From: Eubacterium sp. AB3007
GTDB taxonomy: Bacteria > Bacillota > Clostridia > Peptostreptococcales > Anaerovoracaceae
Reading direction: 5' to 3'
Assembly: GCF_000688015.1 (NCBI RefSeq)
Contig: NZ_JIAD01000001.1
Coordinates: forward strand, 868,001 to 932,000
DNA length: 64,000 nt
Positions within the stretch are counted from its first letter, which is position 1. Each line of letters opens with the position of its first letter. The translations under genes were made by a program, and so were the position numbers. Below the pieces are notes generated by a model. It ran no database searches. It saw only the letters and a list, made by a program, of their open reading frames with translations, and was not told the origin of the DNA. Below, piece by piece: positions 1-7,024 of this stretch.

Positions 1-719
1 GAGAGGAGGCTTCCCGAGAGCGATACCGAGCCAACCTGCTTCGGTCCATCTCTCACGATATACGCACCCCTCTTGCCGGGATCATTGGGACGTCTGAGAT
101 TCTGGCAGGGATGCTGGATCCAACCGGAAAGCCCTACCACCTGGCTGGAGAGATCCGTACAGACGCTGAATGGCTCCATTCCCTGGTCGAGAACATCCTG
201 AACCTTACCCGGCTCCAGGACAGCAATGTCCGGTTGAAGAAGGAATGGGAAGCTGTAGAGGAGATCGTAGGCGGTGCCGTGGGCCACGTAGAACAGCATT
301 GGCCCAACCAAGAGATCGAGGTGGATCTTCCGGAGGAGATCCTGATGGCGCCCATGGATGCCAAGCTCATCGAGCAGGTCATCATCAACCTTCTGGAAAA
401 CGCCATCAAGCACTCCGGTGGCACACCTGTGACCCTGAAGGTCGCTCATGCCTCTTCCGACGAAGCCATCATTGTCTCAGTGCGAGATCGCGGCGCGGGG
501 ATCTCCATGCAAGATCTCCCTCATATCTTCCAGCCCTTCTACACTGCCAGTCGCCAACAGATTGGTCCACAACGAAATTTCGGGCTGGGGCTTGCCATCT
601 GTGAGACAATCGTGACAGCGCACGGCGGAAAGATCCAGGCGCGTAACAGCACCGATGGACCCGGTGCAGAATTCTACTTTACTATACCAATGGAGGACAA
701 AAATGGCTCAGAACACTGA
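1..719 (+). CDS. kdpD: KdpD-type sensor histidine kinase, C-terminal part (5' end outside window)
   Basis: The reading frame is open from the window edge (first full codon at 3) and ends with a stop at 717-719. The visible part begins just before the H-box SISHDIRTPLAG, with the phospho-accepting His. It continues through the N box (INLLENAIKHSGG), the G1 box (DRGAGIS) and the G2 box (FGLGLAICE) of a HATPase domain. The order and wording match the C-terminal kinase core of KdpD, the membrane K+ sensor that phosphorylates KdpE. The KdpD, USP and four-helix membrane parts lie upstream and cannot be seen. It overlaps kdpE by 17 bases, so the pair is translationally coupled. The genes that follow are Trk/Ktr transporter genes, not kdpFABC. 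Confidence 0.9.
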   Translation, partial: EEASRERYRANLLRSISHDIRTPLAGIIGTSEILAGMLDPTGKPYHLAGEIRTDAEWLHSLVENILNLTRLQDSNVRLKKEWEAVEEIVGGAVGHVEQHWPNQEIEVDLPEEILMAPMDAKLIEQVIINLLENAIKHSGGTPVTLKVAHASSDEAIIVSVRDRGAGISMQDLPHIFQPFYTASRQQIGPQRNFGLGLAICETIVTAHGGKIQARNSTDGPGAEFYFTIPMEDKNGSEH

Positions 720-1401
720 TAAGATCCTGGTCGTAGAAGACGATGAACAGATCCGAAGCTTCATCGGATATGCTTTGTCCAACGAATCGCTGGCCTATCT
801 CACCGCAAAAAATGGCCGGGATGCGCTGGAATTGCAGCGCACGGAGAACCCTTCCATCATAATCCTGGACCTGGGCCTGCCGGACATCGACGGAATGGAG
901 ATCATCCGGCGAGTACGGGAACATTCTCAGATCCCCATCATCGTGGTGTCTGCGCGTGATCGAGAGACAGACAAGGTCGCTGCCCTGGATCTTGGCGCAG
1001 ATGACTATCTCACAAAGCCTTTCTCCACATCGGAATTGTTGGCCCGTATCCGGGTCGCCTGTCGGCACCTACACGCCCAGACCACAGCAGAAACGACGGA
1101 GATCTACTCCGTCAGAGGTCTTTCCCTGGATACCGCCAAACGCCTGGTCTACCTGGACGGCAAGGAACTGCACATGACCCCCATGGAATACAAACTCCTG
1201 TACTTCCTGTTTCGGAATATCGGCAAAGTACTGACCACCGGTGCCATCATCGAGGAACTGTGGGGCGCAGGCTATGGACAGGACACCCAGGCGCTGCGCG
1301 CGCTCATGGCCGGACTCAGACGAAAGATCGAGAAAAACCCTGGGAAGCCGGAATATATCGTCACGGAGATAGGTGTGGGCTACCGTCTGTTACATGAATA
1401 G
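703..1401 (+). CDS. kdpE: KdpE-type OmpR-family response regulator
   Basis: This 232-residue protein has a receiver domain (ILVVEDDEQ acidic pocket, phosphorylated Asp in IILDLGLPDIDG, Lys in DDYLTKPF) followed by a winged-helix DNA-binding domain (MTPMEYKLLYFLFRN to IGVGYRLLHE). I chose the ATG at 703 over an in-frame ATG at 655 because a GGAGG at 692-696 sits 6 bases upstream and the protein then starts at the usual point of the family. It is expected to be phosphorylated by the kinase encoded just upstream. A strong intrinsic terminator follows its stop. Direct repeats between it and the next gene are candidate binding sites. Confidence 0.93.
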   Translation: MAQNTDKILVVEDDEQIRSFIGYALSNESLAYLTAKNGRDALELQRTENPSIIILDLGLPDIDGMEIIRRVREHSQIPIIVVSARDRETDKVAALDLGADDYLTKPFSTSELLARIRVACRHLHAQTTAETTEIYSVRGLSLDTAKRLVYLDGKELHMTPMEYKLLYFLFRNIGKVLTTGAIIEELWGAGYGQDTQALRALMAGLRRKIEKNPGKPEYIVTEIGVGYRLLHE

Positions 1402-1408
1402 GAAACCG

Positions 1409-1436
1409 AAGAGCTGCATGATGCAGCTCTTTTTCT
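1409..1436 (+). terminator. intrinsic terminator after kdpE
   Basis: A perfect 10-bp stem (1409-1418 with 1422-1431, AAGAGCTGCA/TGCAGCTCTT) with a 3-base loop is followed by a T-rich run. It lies 8 bases after the kdpE stop and separates kdpDE transcription from the trk genes. Its T-tract runs into the first of four TTCTCACA repeats. Confidence 0.85.
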
Positions 1437-1498
1437 CACAGAATTCTCACATGGTCTGTAGATTTCTCACATCCCCCTCACAGGATATATGCTACGAT
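1433..1498 (+). promoter_or_regulatory. activator-type promoter with four TTCTCACA direct repeats ahead of trk genes
   Basis: TTCTCACA occurs at 1433-1440, 1444-1451 and 1464-1471, and a variant CCCTCACA at 1475-1482. Within each pair the start-to-start distance is 11 bases, close to one helical turn, and the pairs are 20 bases apart. Such tandem direct repeats are the usual binding pattern of OmpR/PhoB-family dimers. An extended -10 (TGC then TACGAT at 1493-1498) follows and no -35 consensus is visible, as in activator-dependent promoters. KdpE, encoded immediately upstream, is the obvious candidate. This is inference. Confidence 0.6.
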
Positions 1499-1522
1499 GA
1501 AGACAAAAGAAGGAGGAACACC

Positions 1523-1975
1523 ATGAATCTCATCGAAAGACTACAGAATAGCAAGTTCGTTCAGAAATTGAAAGCCAGTGGGAAATATACCATCATCGTG
1601 GGCTGTGGCCGTCTGGGGGCCAGCCTGGCCAACCAACTCTCCGACAAGGGAGAAAACGTGCTGATTATCGATCAGTCCGAGGAATCTTTCCGTAAACTGT
1701 CTCCAGACTTTGGAGGCATAGCCCTGAAAGGAGATGGCACCGAGATCCCGTTCCTGACAGACGCCCAGATCCAGCAGGCGACTTCCGTGATCGCTGTCAC
1801 CAACCATGACAACACCAATGTGATGATCGCACAGATCGCAAAGGAAGTCTTCCACATCGACAACGTGATCGCACGACTTTATGACCCTGACCGGCAATGC
1901 GTCTATCAGGAACTTCAGATCAACACCGTCTGTCCGGTGGTACTTTCCACCACACAGGTGGATCAACTGATGTAA
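1523..1975 (+). CDS. TrkA/KtrA-like RCK_N-only protein
   Basis: This 150-residue protein is a Rossmann-fold RCK_N (TrkA-N) domain. It has the dinucleotide-binding glycine motif VGCGRLGASLAN near residues 26-37, an acidic residue at the end of beta-2 (LIIDQSEES), and GDGTE further on. The protein stops where an RCK_C domain would normally begin, so it is a half-size regulator compared with KtrA (about 220 residues). The start is the ATG at 1523, behind AGGAGG; a longer in-frame ORF upstream overlaps the kdpE end and is not needed. It should work with the second RCK protein and TrkH encoded next as the nucleotide-gated cytoplasmic ring of a K+ uptake channel. Confidence 0.85.
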   Translation: MNLIERLQNSKFVQKLKASGKYTIIVGCGRLGASLANQLSDKGENVLIIDQSEESFRKLSPDFGGIALKGDGTEIPFLTDAQIQQATSVIAVTNHDNTNVMIAQIAKEVFHIDNVIARLYDPDRQCVYQELQINTVCPVVLSTTQVDQLM

Positions 1976-1988
1976 GGGGGTAAGGAGA

Positions 1989-2651
1989 ATGAGGACGAGG
2001 ATCATACTCATTGGCGGAGAAAACGAGGCACGCCATCTGGCCGTCTCTCTCCTGGACAAAGGGTATCATGTGACTGCCATCAACGAGGATCCGGACCAGT
2101 GTACTGCCCTTGCATCGATCCCAAAGCTTACGGTCTTCCAGGGCGACGGTTCCAAACCTTTTGTGCTGGAGGATGCCGGAGCTTATCAGGCAGACATCGC
2201 CATCGCACTATCCCCCTATGACGATGCCAATCTTGTGATCTGTGAGCTGTGCAAGAAAAAGTTCAAGATCCGAAAAACCGTGGCACTGATCTCCGATCCC
2301 AGCAAGACGGAGTTCTTCCACATGATGGGTGTTGACTCCGTGGTCTGTGCCACCACCACGATTTCCAACATCATCGAACAACAGGCGCTGATGAATGACC
2401 TGAACACCGTGATGCCGCTAGGTGATAACGGTATTCAGGTCGCTCAGCTCGTGATCCCGGAAACAGCGGCCTCAGTGGGTCGTCGCCTGTGGGAGATCGA
2501 ACTGCCAAAGGCAGTTATCATCGGGTGCATCATGCGGGACAACCAGAGTGTGATCCCCCGTGGTGATACACGCATACTGGCTGGGGATTCTCTGGTCCTG
2601 ATCGTCTCTGACGAAGACAAAGAAACGGCACTTAAACAGCTTACCCAGTGA
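1989..2651 (+). CDS. trkA: TrkA/KtrA-like K+ channel regulatory subunit (RCK_N + RCK_C)
   Basis: This 220-residue protein is the size of KtrA. Residues 1-125 are a TrkA-N Rossmann domain, with a degenerate nucleotide loop (ILIGGENEARHLA rather than GxGxxG). Residues 135-220 form a TrkA-C domain ending in DSLVLIVSD, where a second ligand such as c-di-AMP binds in related proteins. An AAGGAG site lies directly before the ATG. The gene follows the RCK_N-only gene by 13 bases, and its stop overlaps the trkH start (TGATG). The degenerate nucleotide loop here and the canonical loop in the upstream partner suggest a mixed ring. That is inference. Confidence 0.87.
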   Translation: MRTRIILIGGENEARHLAVSLLDKGYHVTAINEDPDQCTALASIPKLTVFQGDGSKPFVLEDAGAYQADIAIALSPYDDANLVICELCKKKFKIRKTVALISDPSKTEFFHMMGVDSVVCATTTISNIIEQQALMNDLNTVMPLGDNGIQVAQLVIPETAASVGRRLWEIELPKAVIIGCIMRDNQSVIPRGDTRILAGDSLVLIVSDEDKETALKQLTQ

Positions 2652-4105
2652 TGCTGAAAGGAAAATACGGAGCCATGCTCCTGCTCATCGGGCTGCTCAT
2701 CGCCTGCCCTCTTCTGGTCTTGCCGTTTTATCCGGAAGAGGTCTGCTGGGCACCTGCCTTCCTTCTGCCATCAACGGTAATCGCAATGATCGGGTTCCTG
2801 ATCGGCACGGTCCACGAGCCGTCTTCCGGGGAACCGGTGGAGTGGCATTCCCTCCTACAGAAAGGAAGTGGGCCGGTGCTCTTTGTATGGTGTGTAGCTT
2901 TCGTCTGTGGAGCGATTCCTTTCGTTATAGGAAGCCAGTTGCCGCCCCTCCCCGCACTGTTCGAGTCGGTGAGCGGCTGGACTACCACCGGCCTGACTGT
3001 CTGCGATGTGGAACACACGCCCCACATCTTTCTCTTCTACAGGAGCTTCATGCAATACTGTGGCGGACTGGGCTTTGTGGTGATGATCACCATGGTGCTC
3101 AGGGGCAGCCTCTCCATGAGCCTGTACAATGCAGAGGGACATCCGGACAAACTCACCCCCAGTCTGCGGGGAACTGCCCGAGTCATCACCACCCTTTATG
3201 TGTGCTGGCTGGTGATAGGTGTCCTTCTGTTTCATCTGGGAGGTATGCCCCTGTTTTCGGCCATTTGCCACACCATGTCGGCTCTATCTACGGCAGGCTT
3301 CTCCACGGAGGCGGACAGCATCGGCGCCTATCACAGTCCAATTATCCAGTTGGTCACCATCCTGTTGATGATGATCGGTGCTACCAATTTCTCCATCGTG
3401 CAAAGGCTGTCAAAGGGACAGGTACGCCAACTCCTGCGAGAGAGTGAACTGCGATTCATGCTGGGGATCACGGTGTTGTGTACGTTGTTGACGACGGCGG
3501 ACCTACTGTGGCACAAGGGAGGAACGCTGCCTGGTCGTTTGCTGGATGCGTGCTTTGCAGTGGTGACAACATTCTCTACCACCGGGTATTCCACCGCTGA
3601 CTACAGCCGATGGCCTGCGATCTCCCTGGGGCTTCTCGCCATGCTGATGTTGATCGGCGGATGCACCGGTTCCACTGCGGGTGGGATCAAGATGGAGCGG
3701 GCTTATCTGTTATGTCGAATCACCCGTCTGAACTTGAGGCGGCGCATGGAGCCGGCCCGCTGGGTGTCTGCGCCCTACTACATCCGCGCTCACCGCACCA
3801 CACCCATCAACGAACATACCAAAGAGGACATCCTGAGCTTTGTCTCCATCTATCTGCTTGTGCTCGGCATCGGGACCCTGCTGATGACTCTGGTGGCGAA
3901 TTGCAGCCTGCCGGCTGCCGCCTTTGAGTTCGCCTCGGCCCTTGGTACTGTCGGCCTTTCCAACGGGTTGACCTCTGTCGATGCTCCGGCGCTTCAGTTA
4001 CTTCTGGAGATGTTCGCCATGGTACTTGGTCGCCTGGAGATCTTGATGGTGTTCGTCGGGATCATCGACGGAATACGCGCCGTGAGACCGCACCCAACGC
4101 GGTAA
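2651..4105 (+). CDS. trkH: TrkH/KtrB-type potassium uptake channel
   Basis: This 484-residue polytopic membrane protein has the four pore-loop repeats of the SKT superfamily. The filter regions are SVSGWTTTGLTV, ALSTAGFSTEA, TFSTTGYSTADY and ALGTVGLSNGLT, each with the conserved filter Gly. It has about ten membrane spans. I prefer the ATG at 2651, which overlaps the previous stop as TGATG, over the GTG at 2648. It is the translocating subunit for Na+- or H+-coupled K+ uptake, gated by the two RCK proteins encoded upstream. A hairpin terminator follows 30 bases after the stop. Confidence 0.93.
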   Translation: MLKGKYGAMLLLIGLLIACPLLVLPFYPEEVCWAPAFLLPSTVIAMIGFLIGTVHEPSSGEPVEWHSLLQKGSGPVLFVWCVAFVCGAIPFVIGSQLPPLPALFESVSGWTTTGLTVCDVEHTPHIFLFYRSFMQYCGGLGFVVMITMVLRGSLSMSLYNAEGHPDKLTPSLRGTARVITTLYVCWLVIGVLLFHLGGMPLFSAICHTMSALSTAGFSTEADSIGAYHSPIIQLVTILLMMIGATNFSIVQRLSKGQVRQLLRESELRFMLGITVLCTLLTTADLLWHKGGTLPGRLLDACFAVVTTFSTTGYSTADYSRWPAISLGLLAMLMLIGGCTGSTAGGIKMERAYLLCRITRLNLRRRMEPARWVSAPYYIRAHRTTPINEHTKEDILSFVSIYLLVLGIGTLLMTLVANCSLPAAAFEFASALGTVGLSNGLTSVDAPALQLLLEMFAMVLGRLEILMVFVGIIDGIRAVRPHPTR

Positions 4106-4134
4106 TGGCCAAGTTCTGGTCTTCGAAATGAAAA

Positions 4135-4176
4135 ACAGCCCCCGCAACAAAATGCGGGGGCTGTCTATCTTATTCA
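4135..4176 (+). terminator. hairpin terminator after trkH
   Basis: A perfect 12-bp GC-rich stem (4135-4146 with 4153-4164, ACAGCCCCCGCA/TGCGGGGGCTGT) with a 6-base loop is followed by a pyrimidine-rich but interrupted T tail (CTATCTTATT). It lies 30 bases past the trkH stop. The weak tail may leave some read-through into the next stretch. Confidence 0.7.
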
Positions 4177-4342
4177 GTTGGTAACGACGTTCCGCCTGAG
4201 GTGAATCCCAACCCCTTCATTATTAAGGGATTGACGGCTCTTATGCACCCTGGTCGGGCAAACTGATCAGATATATAACGAAATGTACGGCACTTCCTCA
4301 AGGAAAATGTGTAGGTGGAGCGAGACTCCTGACACCGTTACG

Positions 4343-4385
4343 GACCGAATGTGTACAAAAAATGAACGCACATCCGGTCTTTTTT
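4343..4385 (+). terminator. intrinsic terminator of unknown transcript
   Basis: The arms 4343-4353 (GACCGAATGTG) and 4369-4379 (CACATCCGGTC) pair over 10 of 11 positions and are followed by six T's (4380-4385). It is oriented on the plus strand, about 180 bases after the trkH hairpin. It would end either trkH read-through or a short untranslated RNA starting in this gap. Confidence 0.65.
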
Positions 4386-4568
4386 ACAGTCCGCCCCCGC
4401 AGAAAAGCGCGAGGGTTTTCACGTTAAGCTTTATGATAAAAACCAACAATGTACAAAAGACGTGGTCGTTGCCCGCCTGAACCCCAACACTGACATGCTG
4501 CAGACACCGGCTGCTAAACGCTCCAGCAACAAACGAATTCGTCCAATCATCGACTCAACGAAAAGCGG

Positions 4569-5747
4569 TTACTTGCTGACCTCCCCCAGGAAACTCTCCC
4601 CCATGGCCGTGGGCGGCACCCCCAGATACTCGGTGATGGTCCTGCCGCAGTCTGCGAAGGTCTTTCGGGTGCCGATGTCCGTGCCGGCCTTCACCAGTGC
4701 ACCGTATACGACAATGGGTACATACTCCCGGGTATGGTCAAACCCGCTGTGGATCGGATCATTCCCATGGTCAGCGGTGATCATAAGGATGTCTTCCTCT
4801 CTCATGGCCGCCAGGATCTCCGGCAGCCGGTTGTCCAGATCCATGATAGCCTTCCCATACCCTTCCGGATCTCTCCGGTGCCCATACAGGGAGTCAAAAT
4901 CCACCAGGTTGGTGAAGATCAATCCGTCTTCCACAGAAGCCATAGCCTCCAGGGTCTTGTCCACACCATCCATGTTGCTCTCCGTATGTACCGCCTCTGT
5001 GATACCGGTGCCATTGAAGATATCACGAATCTTGCCAACGGCATAGACCGTCTGCCCCGCCCCGCTGATGTGATCCAGCATGGTCGCCTCCGGCGGTGAT
5101 ACCGCATAATCATGGCGATCGCTGGTGCGGGTACGCTTGCCGTCCACCTTGACATATGGTCTGGCAATGACCCGGCCACAGGCCCAATCACCTACCAGCA
5201 TCTCTCTGGCGATCTGACAGATCTCATACAGCCTTGGAAGCGGAATCACATCGGTGTTCGCTGCGATCTGGAACACGCTGTCCGCCGAAGTGTAGACGAT
5301 GGGCTTGCCGGTGGCCTCGTGCTCCTCCCCCAACTCCTCGATGATCACAGTACCTGAGGCCGGGTAGTTGCCCAACACCTCTGTACCGATAGCCTCCTCA
5401 AACTGATGGATAAACTCTGCCGGAAAACCATCCGGGTAGGTCTTGAAGGGTGTCAGGGTCTCGATGCCTGCAATCTCCCAGTGCCCCGTAATGGTGTCCT
5501 TTCCTCGGGACATCTCCTGCATGCGCCCGAAGGCGCCGGTTATTTCCGTCTCAGGCAAGGCGAACCGCCCTTCAGCACAGTTCTGTATATTTCCAAGCCC
5601 CAGCTTGCGAAGGTTAGGAATGGCGAAACCCGGGGTGCCCTCCGCCGCGTGCAGGATGGTGTTGCTTCCCGCATCGCCAAAGGCCGCCGCATCTGGTGCC
5701 TCTCCACATCCCATGCTGTCTGCGATGATCAAAATCACTCTCTTCAT
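4569..5747 (-). CDS. deoB: phosphopentomutase
   Basis: This 392-residue enzyme interconverts (deoxy)ribose 1- and 5-phosphates in nucleoside salvage. It belongs to the alkaline-phosphatase superfamily. The N-terminal metal site is RVILIIADSMGCGEAPDA, followed by DAGSNTL-type residues and the nucleophile-region Thr in KDTITGHWE. The C-terminal metal ligands are in ILMITADHGNDP and DHTREYVP. The start is the ATG at 5747 behind GGGAGG; the longer in-frame extension to 5813 has no ribosome site. Length is normal for the family. No other nucleoside gene is adjacent, and the gene converges with trkH. Confidence 0.95.
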   Translation of the reverse strand: MKRVILIIADSMGCGEAPDAAAFGDAGSNTILHAAEGTPGFAIPNLRKLGLGNIQNCAEGRFALPETEITGAFGRMQEMSRGKDTITGHWEIAGIETLTPFKTYPDGFPAEFIHQFEEAIGTEVLGNYPASGTVIIEELGEEHEATGKPIVYTSADSVFQIAANTDVIPLPRLYEICQIAREMLVGDWACGRVIARPYVKVDGKRTRTSDRHDYAVSPPEATMLDHISGAGQTVYAVGKIRDIFNGTGITEAVHTESNMDGVDKTLEAMASVEDGLIFTNLVDFDSLYGHRRDPEGYGKAIMDLDNRLPEILAAMREEDILMITADHGNDPIHSGFDHTREYVPIVVYGALVKAGTDIGTRKTFADCGRTITEYLGVPPTAMGESFLGEVSK

Positions 5748-5825
5748 ACTCTTCTGCCTCCCTTCTACGGTCAAGTATACCAAATATTCTGACCCATGAC
5801 AAACGACCTCCACATCACTTCCACA

Positions 5826-6218
5826 TCAGGTGACCTTCGCTTTCTTCAGCACTCCGTAATCCATGCCTTCCTGATCAATAACACGGTACACCCCCACCAC
5901 AGTGATCTGTGTATCGTCCTTAGGATAGTCCTCTCCCTCAGCGAGCTGGTATTCCAGCCCCTGAGCACAGCAGGCCGTAGCGTCCTGTACGATGCAGGCA
6001 TGGTATACTTTCCCGGTACTTTCGTCTTTATAGGAAGCGGCCTTCCCCGCCATGCGGATGGTCTTTCCATCATAATCCCCAGGGGTTTGCAGCATGTTAA
6101 AAACCTCAGAATACACCATGGTCGCAGAGAGGCTCGTGAGATCCAGATCTACCTCCTCTTTCTTCTGTTCCTGGGCGGCAGGCTTTGTGCCCTCCTCCGA
6201 CGAGTTCTTCTGCCTGCA
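5826..6218 (-). pseudogene. 3' fragment of a small lipoprotein gene with an OB-like CCAQGLE domain
   Basis: The frame reads from about TGC AGG CAG AAG (CRQKNSSEEG, resembling the Cys and linker just after a lipobox) into a domain. That domain contains DGKTIRMAGKAASYKDE, CIVQDATACCAQGLEYQL and ITVVGVYRV, ending at 5826. I recall this CCAQG-containing domain as a companion of zinc-uptake genes in Clostridia. No start codon or signal peptide is present. Upstream the DNA belongs in another frame to a ZnuA-like gene, so the 5' part has been lost at a junction near 6210-6220. An internal ATG at 6119 opens an ORF but has no clear ribosome site. Confidence 0.6.
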
Positions 6219-6624
6219 TTCCTTCTTTGACTTCTTCTTCCTTGGCTTGATCCCCGATGACGTCCATCAGGTTGATGACAATCATATCCTTGTTGGACGC
6301 TTCCTTCAGAACGTCCTCTACCCATTCATCGGATTCTCCTCCGACGTAGATGAACATATCGCAGCCAGCTACCTTTCTGATATCCTCTGCCGTCGGCTGA
6401 TAGCTGTGCAGATCCACGCCTTTGTCCAGAAGCATGGTCACCTCTGCGTTTGACGGATTGTCACCCAGCACGCCTTTTACCCAACTATAGATCGGAAAGA
6501 TCGTGGTAACGATCTGGGGACCATTCCCGTTCTTATCTGTCTTCTCTGCAGTCTGTCCACCACAGGCGGTCAGGCAGGTGAGCGCCAGCACAAGAACGAG
6601 AACGAGTGAAATGTATTTTTTCAT
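6106..6624 (-). pseudogene. ZnuA/AdcA-type zinc-binding lipoprotein, 5' fragment fused out of frame
   Basis: The product begins with a lipoprotein signal (MKKYISLVLVLVLALTCLTAC) behind GGAGG, so the start is 6624. It continues as the N-terminal lobe of a cluster A-I metal-binding protein: QIVTTIFPIYSWVKGVLGD, DLHSYQPTAEDI with a candidate zinc-ligand His, and MFIYVGGESDEWVEDVL. After about residue 137 (KEEEVKEG) the homology stops. The remaining residues (ELVGGGHKACRPGTEE to the stop) read the neighbouring lipoprotein gene in the wrong frame. A full ZnuA is about 300 residues, so the second lobe and the expected znuC and znuB genes are missing. Binding function is probably lost. Confidence 0.7.
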
Positions 6625-6647
6625 GTCAGAACCTCCATTTTCGTATA

Positions 6648-6675
6648 ACAAAAACTGAGGATGGTTTTCATCCTC
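6648..6675 (-). terminator. intrinsic terminator between small membrane protein and znuA fragment
   Basis: On the minus strand the arms GAGGATG (6675-6669) and CATCCTC (6663-6657) enclose a 5-base loop and are followed by AGTTTTTG. It separates the HDC/CPIC membrane protein from the downstream lipoprotein fragment and could also serve as a leader attenuator for it. Confidence 0.65.
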
Positions 6676-6703
6676 TCATATTGACAAAAAACGGGTAAGT
6701 TCT

Positions 6704-7009
6704 TCACATGTTCATTCGAACCTTAAGAGATACGGGTGTTCCCTTGGATAGGAACACCGAAAAGAGTGGTCGCTGCAGGCAGAACACCAGGGATACCAGG
6801 GCCATTGCCAGAATGACGACACATCCGCCCCCGATCTGGCGCAGGGTATTCTCACACTGCTGGATCTGCTGACAGATCGGGCAGCCCGCCCCTGCACAGT
6901 CGTGGTTTGCTTCTGCAGCAATAATAAAACCAGAGAGGACAATCACAAGAAGCATCGTGGTGACCACGATGCCCATTGCCGTAATTCTCAAGCTTGCTCT
7001 TGTCCTCAT
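6704..7009 (-). CDS. small two-span membrane protein with HDCxGxxCPIC motif
   Basis: This 101-residue protein has hydrophobic segments at about 13-32 and 63-82. Between them lies an outside-facing loop with HDCAGAGCPICQQIQQCENTLRQ, rich in His and Cys and plausible for metal binding. I recall proteins with this loop as frequent neighbours of zinc ABC transporter and Fur/Zur genes in Clostridia, which fits the ZnuA remnant next door. The function is unknown. It lies 15 bases after the metallophosphoesterase gene and is followed by an intrinsic terminator. The ribosome site at the chosen ATG is weak (AAGGA, 13 bases away). Confidence 0.65.
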   Translation of the reverse strand: MRTRASLRITAMGIVVTTMLLVIVLSGFIIAAEANHDCAGAGCPICQQIQQCENTLRQIGGGCVVILAMALVSLVFCLQRPLFSVFLSKGTPVSLKVRMNM

Positions 7010-7024
7010 AGATAATTTAATTCC

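Larger units (their letters stand above)
4106..4568. other. 463-base gene-free stretch between convergent trkH and deoB
   Basis: I see no convincing gene. The stretch holds the trkH terminator (4135-4164) and a second plus-strand terminator (4343-4385). A C/G-rich hairpin at about 4394-4414 would act as a weak terminator on either strand. Between 4188 and 4260 the segment GGTGAATCCC, a CCCTT/AAGGG hairpin and GACGGCTC loosely recall c-di-AMP (ydaO-type) riboswitch elements, but the full fold cannot be drawn. Short ORFs here have no ribosome site and an unlikely composition. Confidence 0.6.

Noticed and set aside
4188..4260. Possible c-di-AMP (ydaO-type) riboswitch
   Set aside because: Short matches exist but the closing helix, the GGGGGA element and the pseudo-symmetric core cannot be assembled, and no gene follows on that strand. 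Kept only as a low-interest finding.
4283..4480. 65-codon ORF in the trkH-deoB gap
   Set aside because: No ribosome site, it crosses a terminator hairpin, and it shows no conserved pattern.
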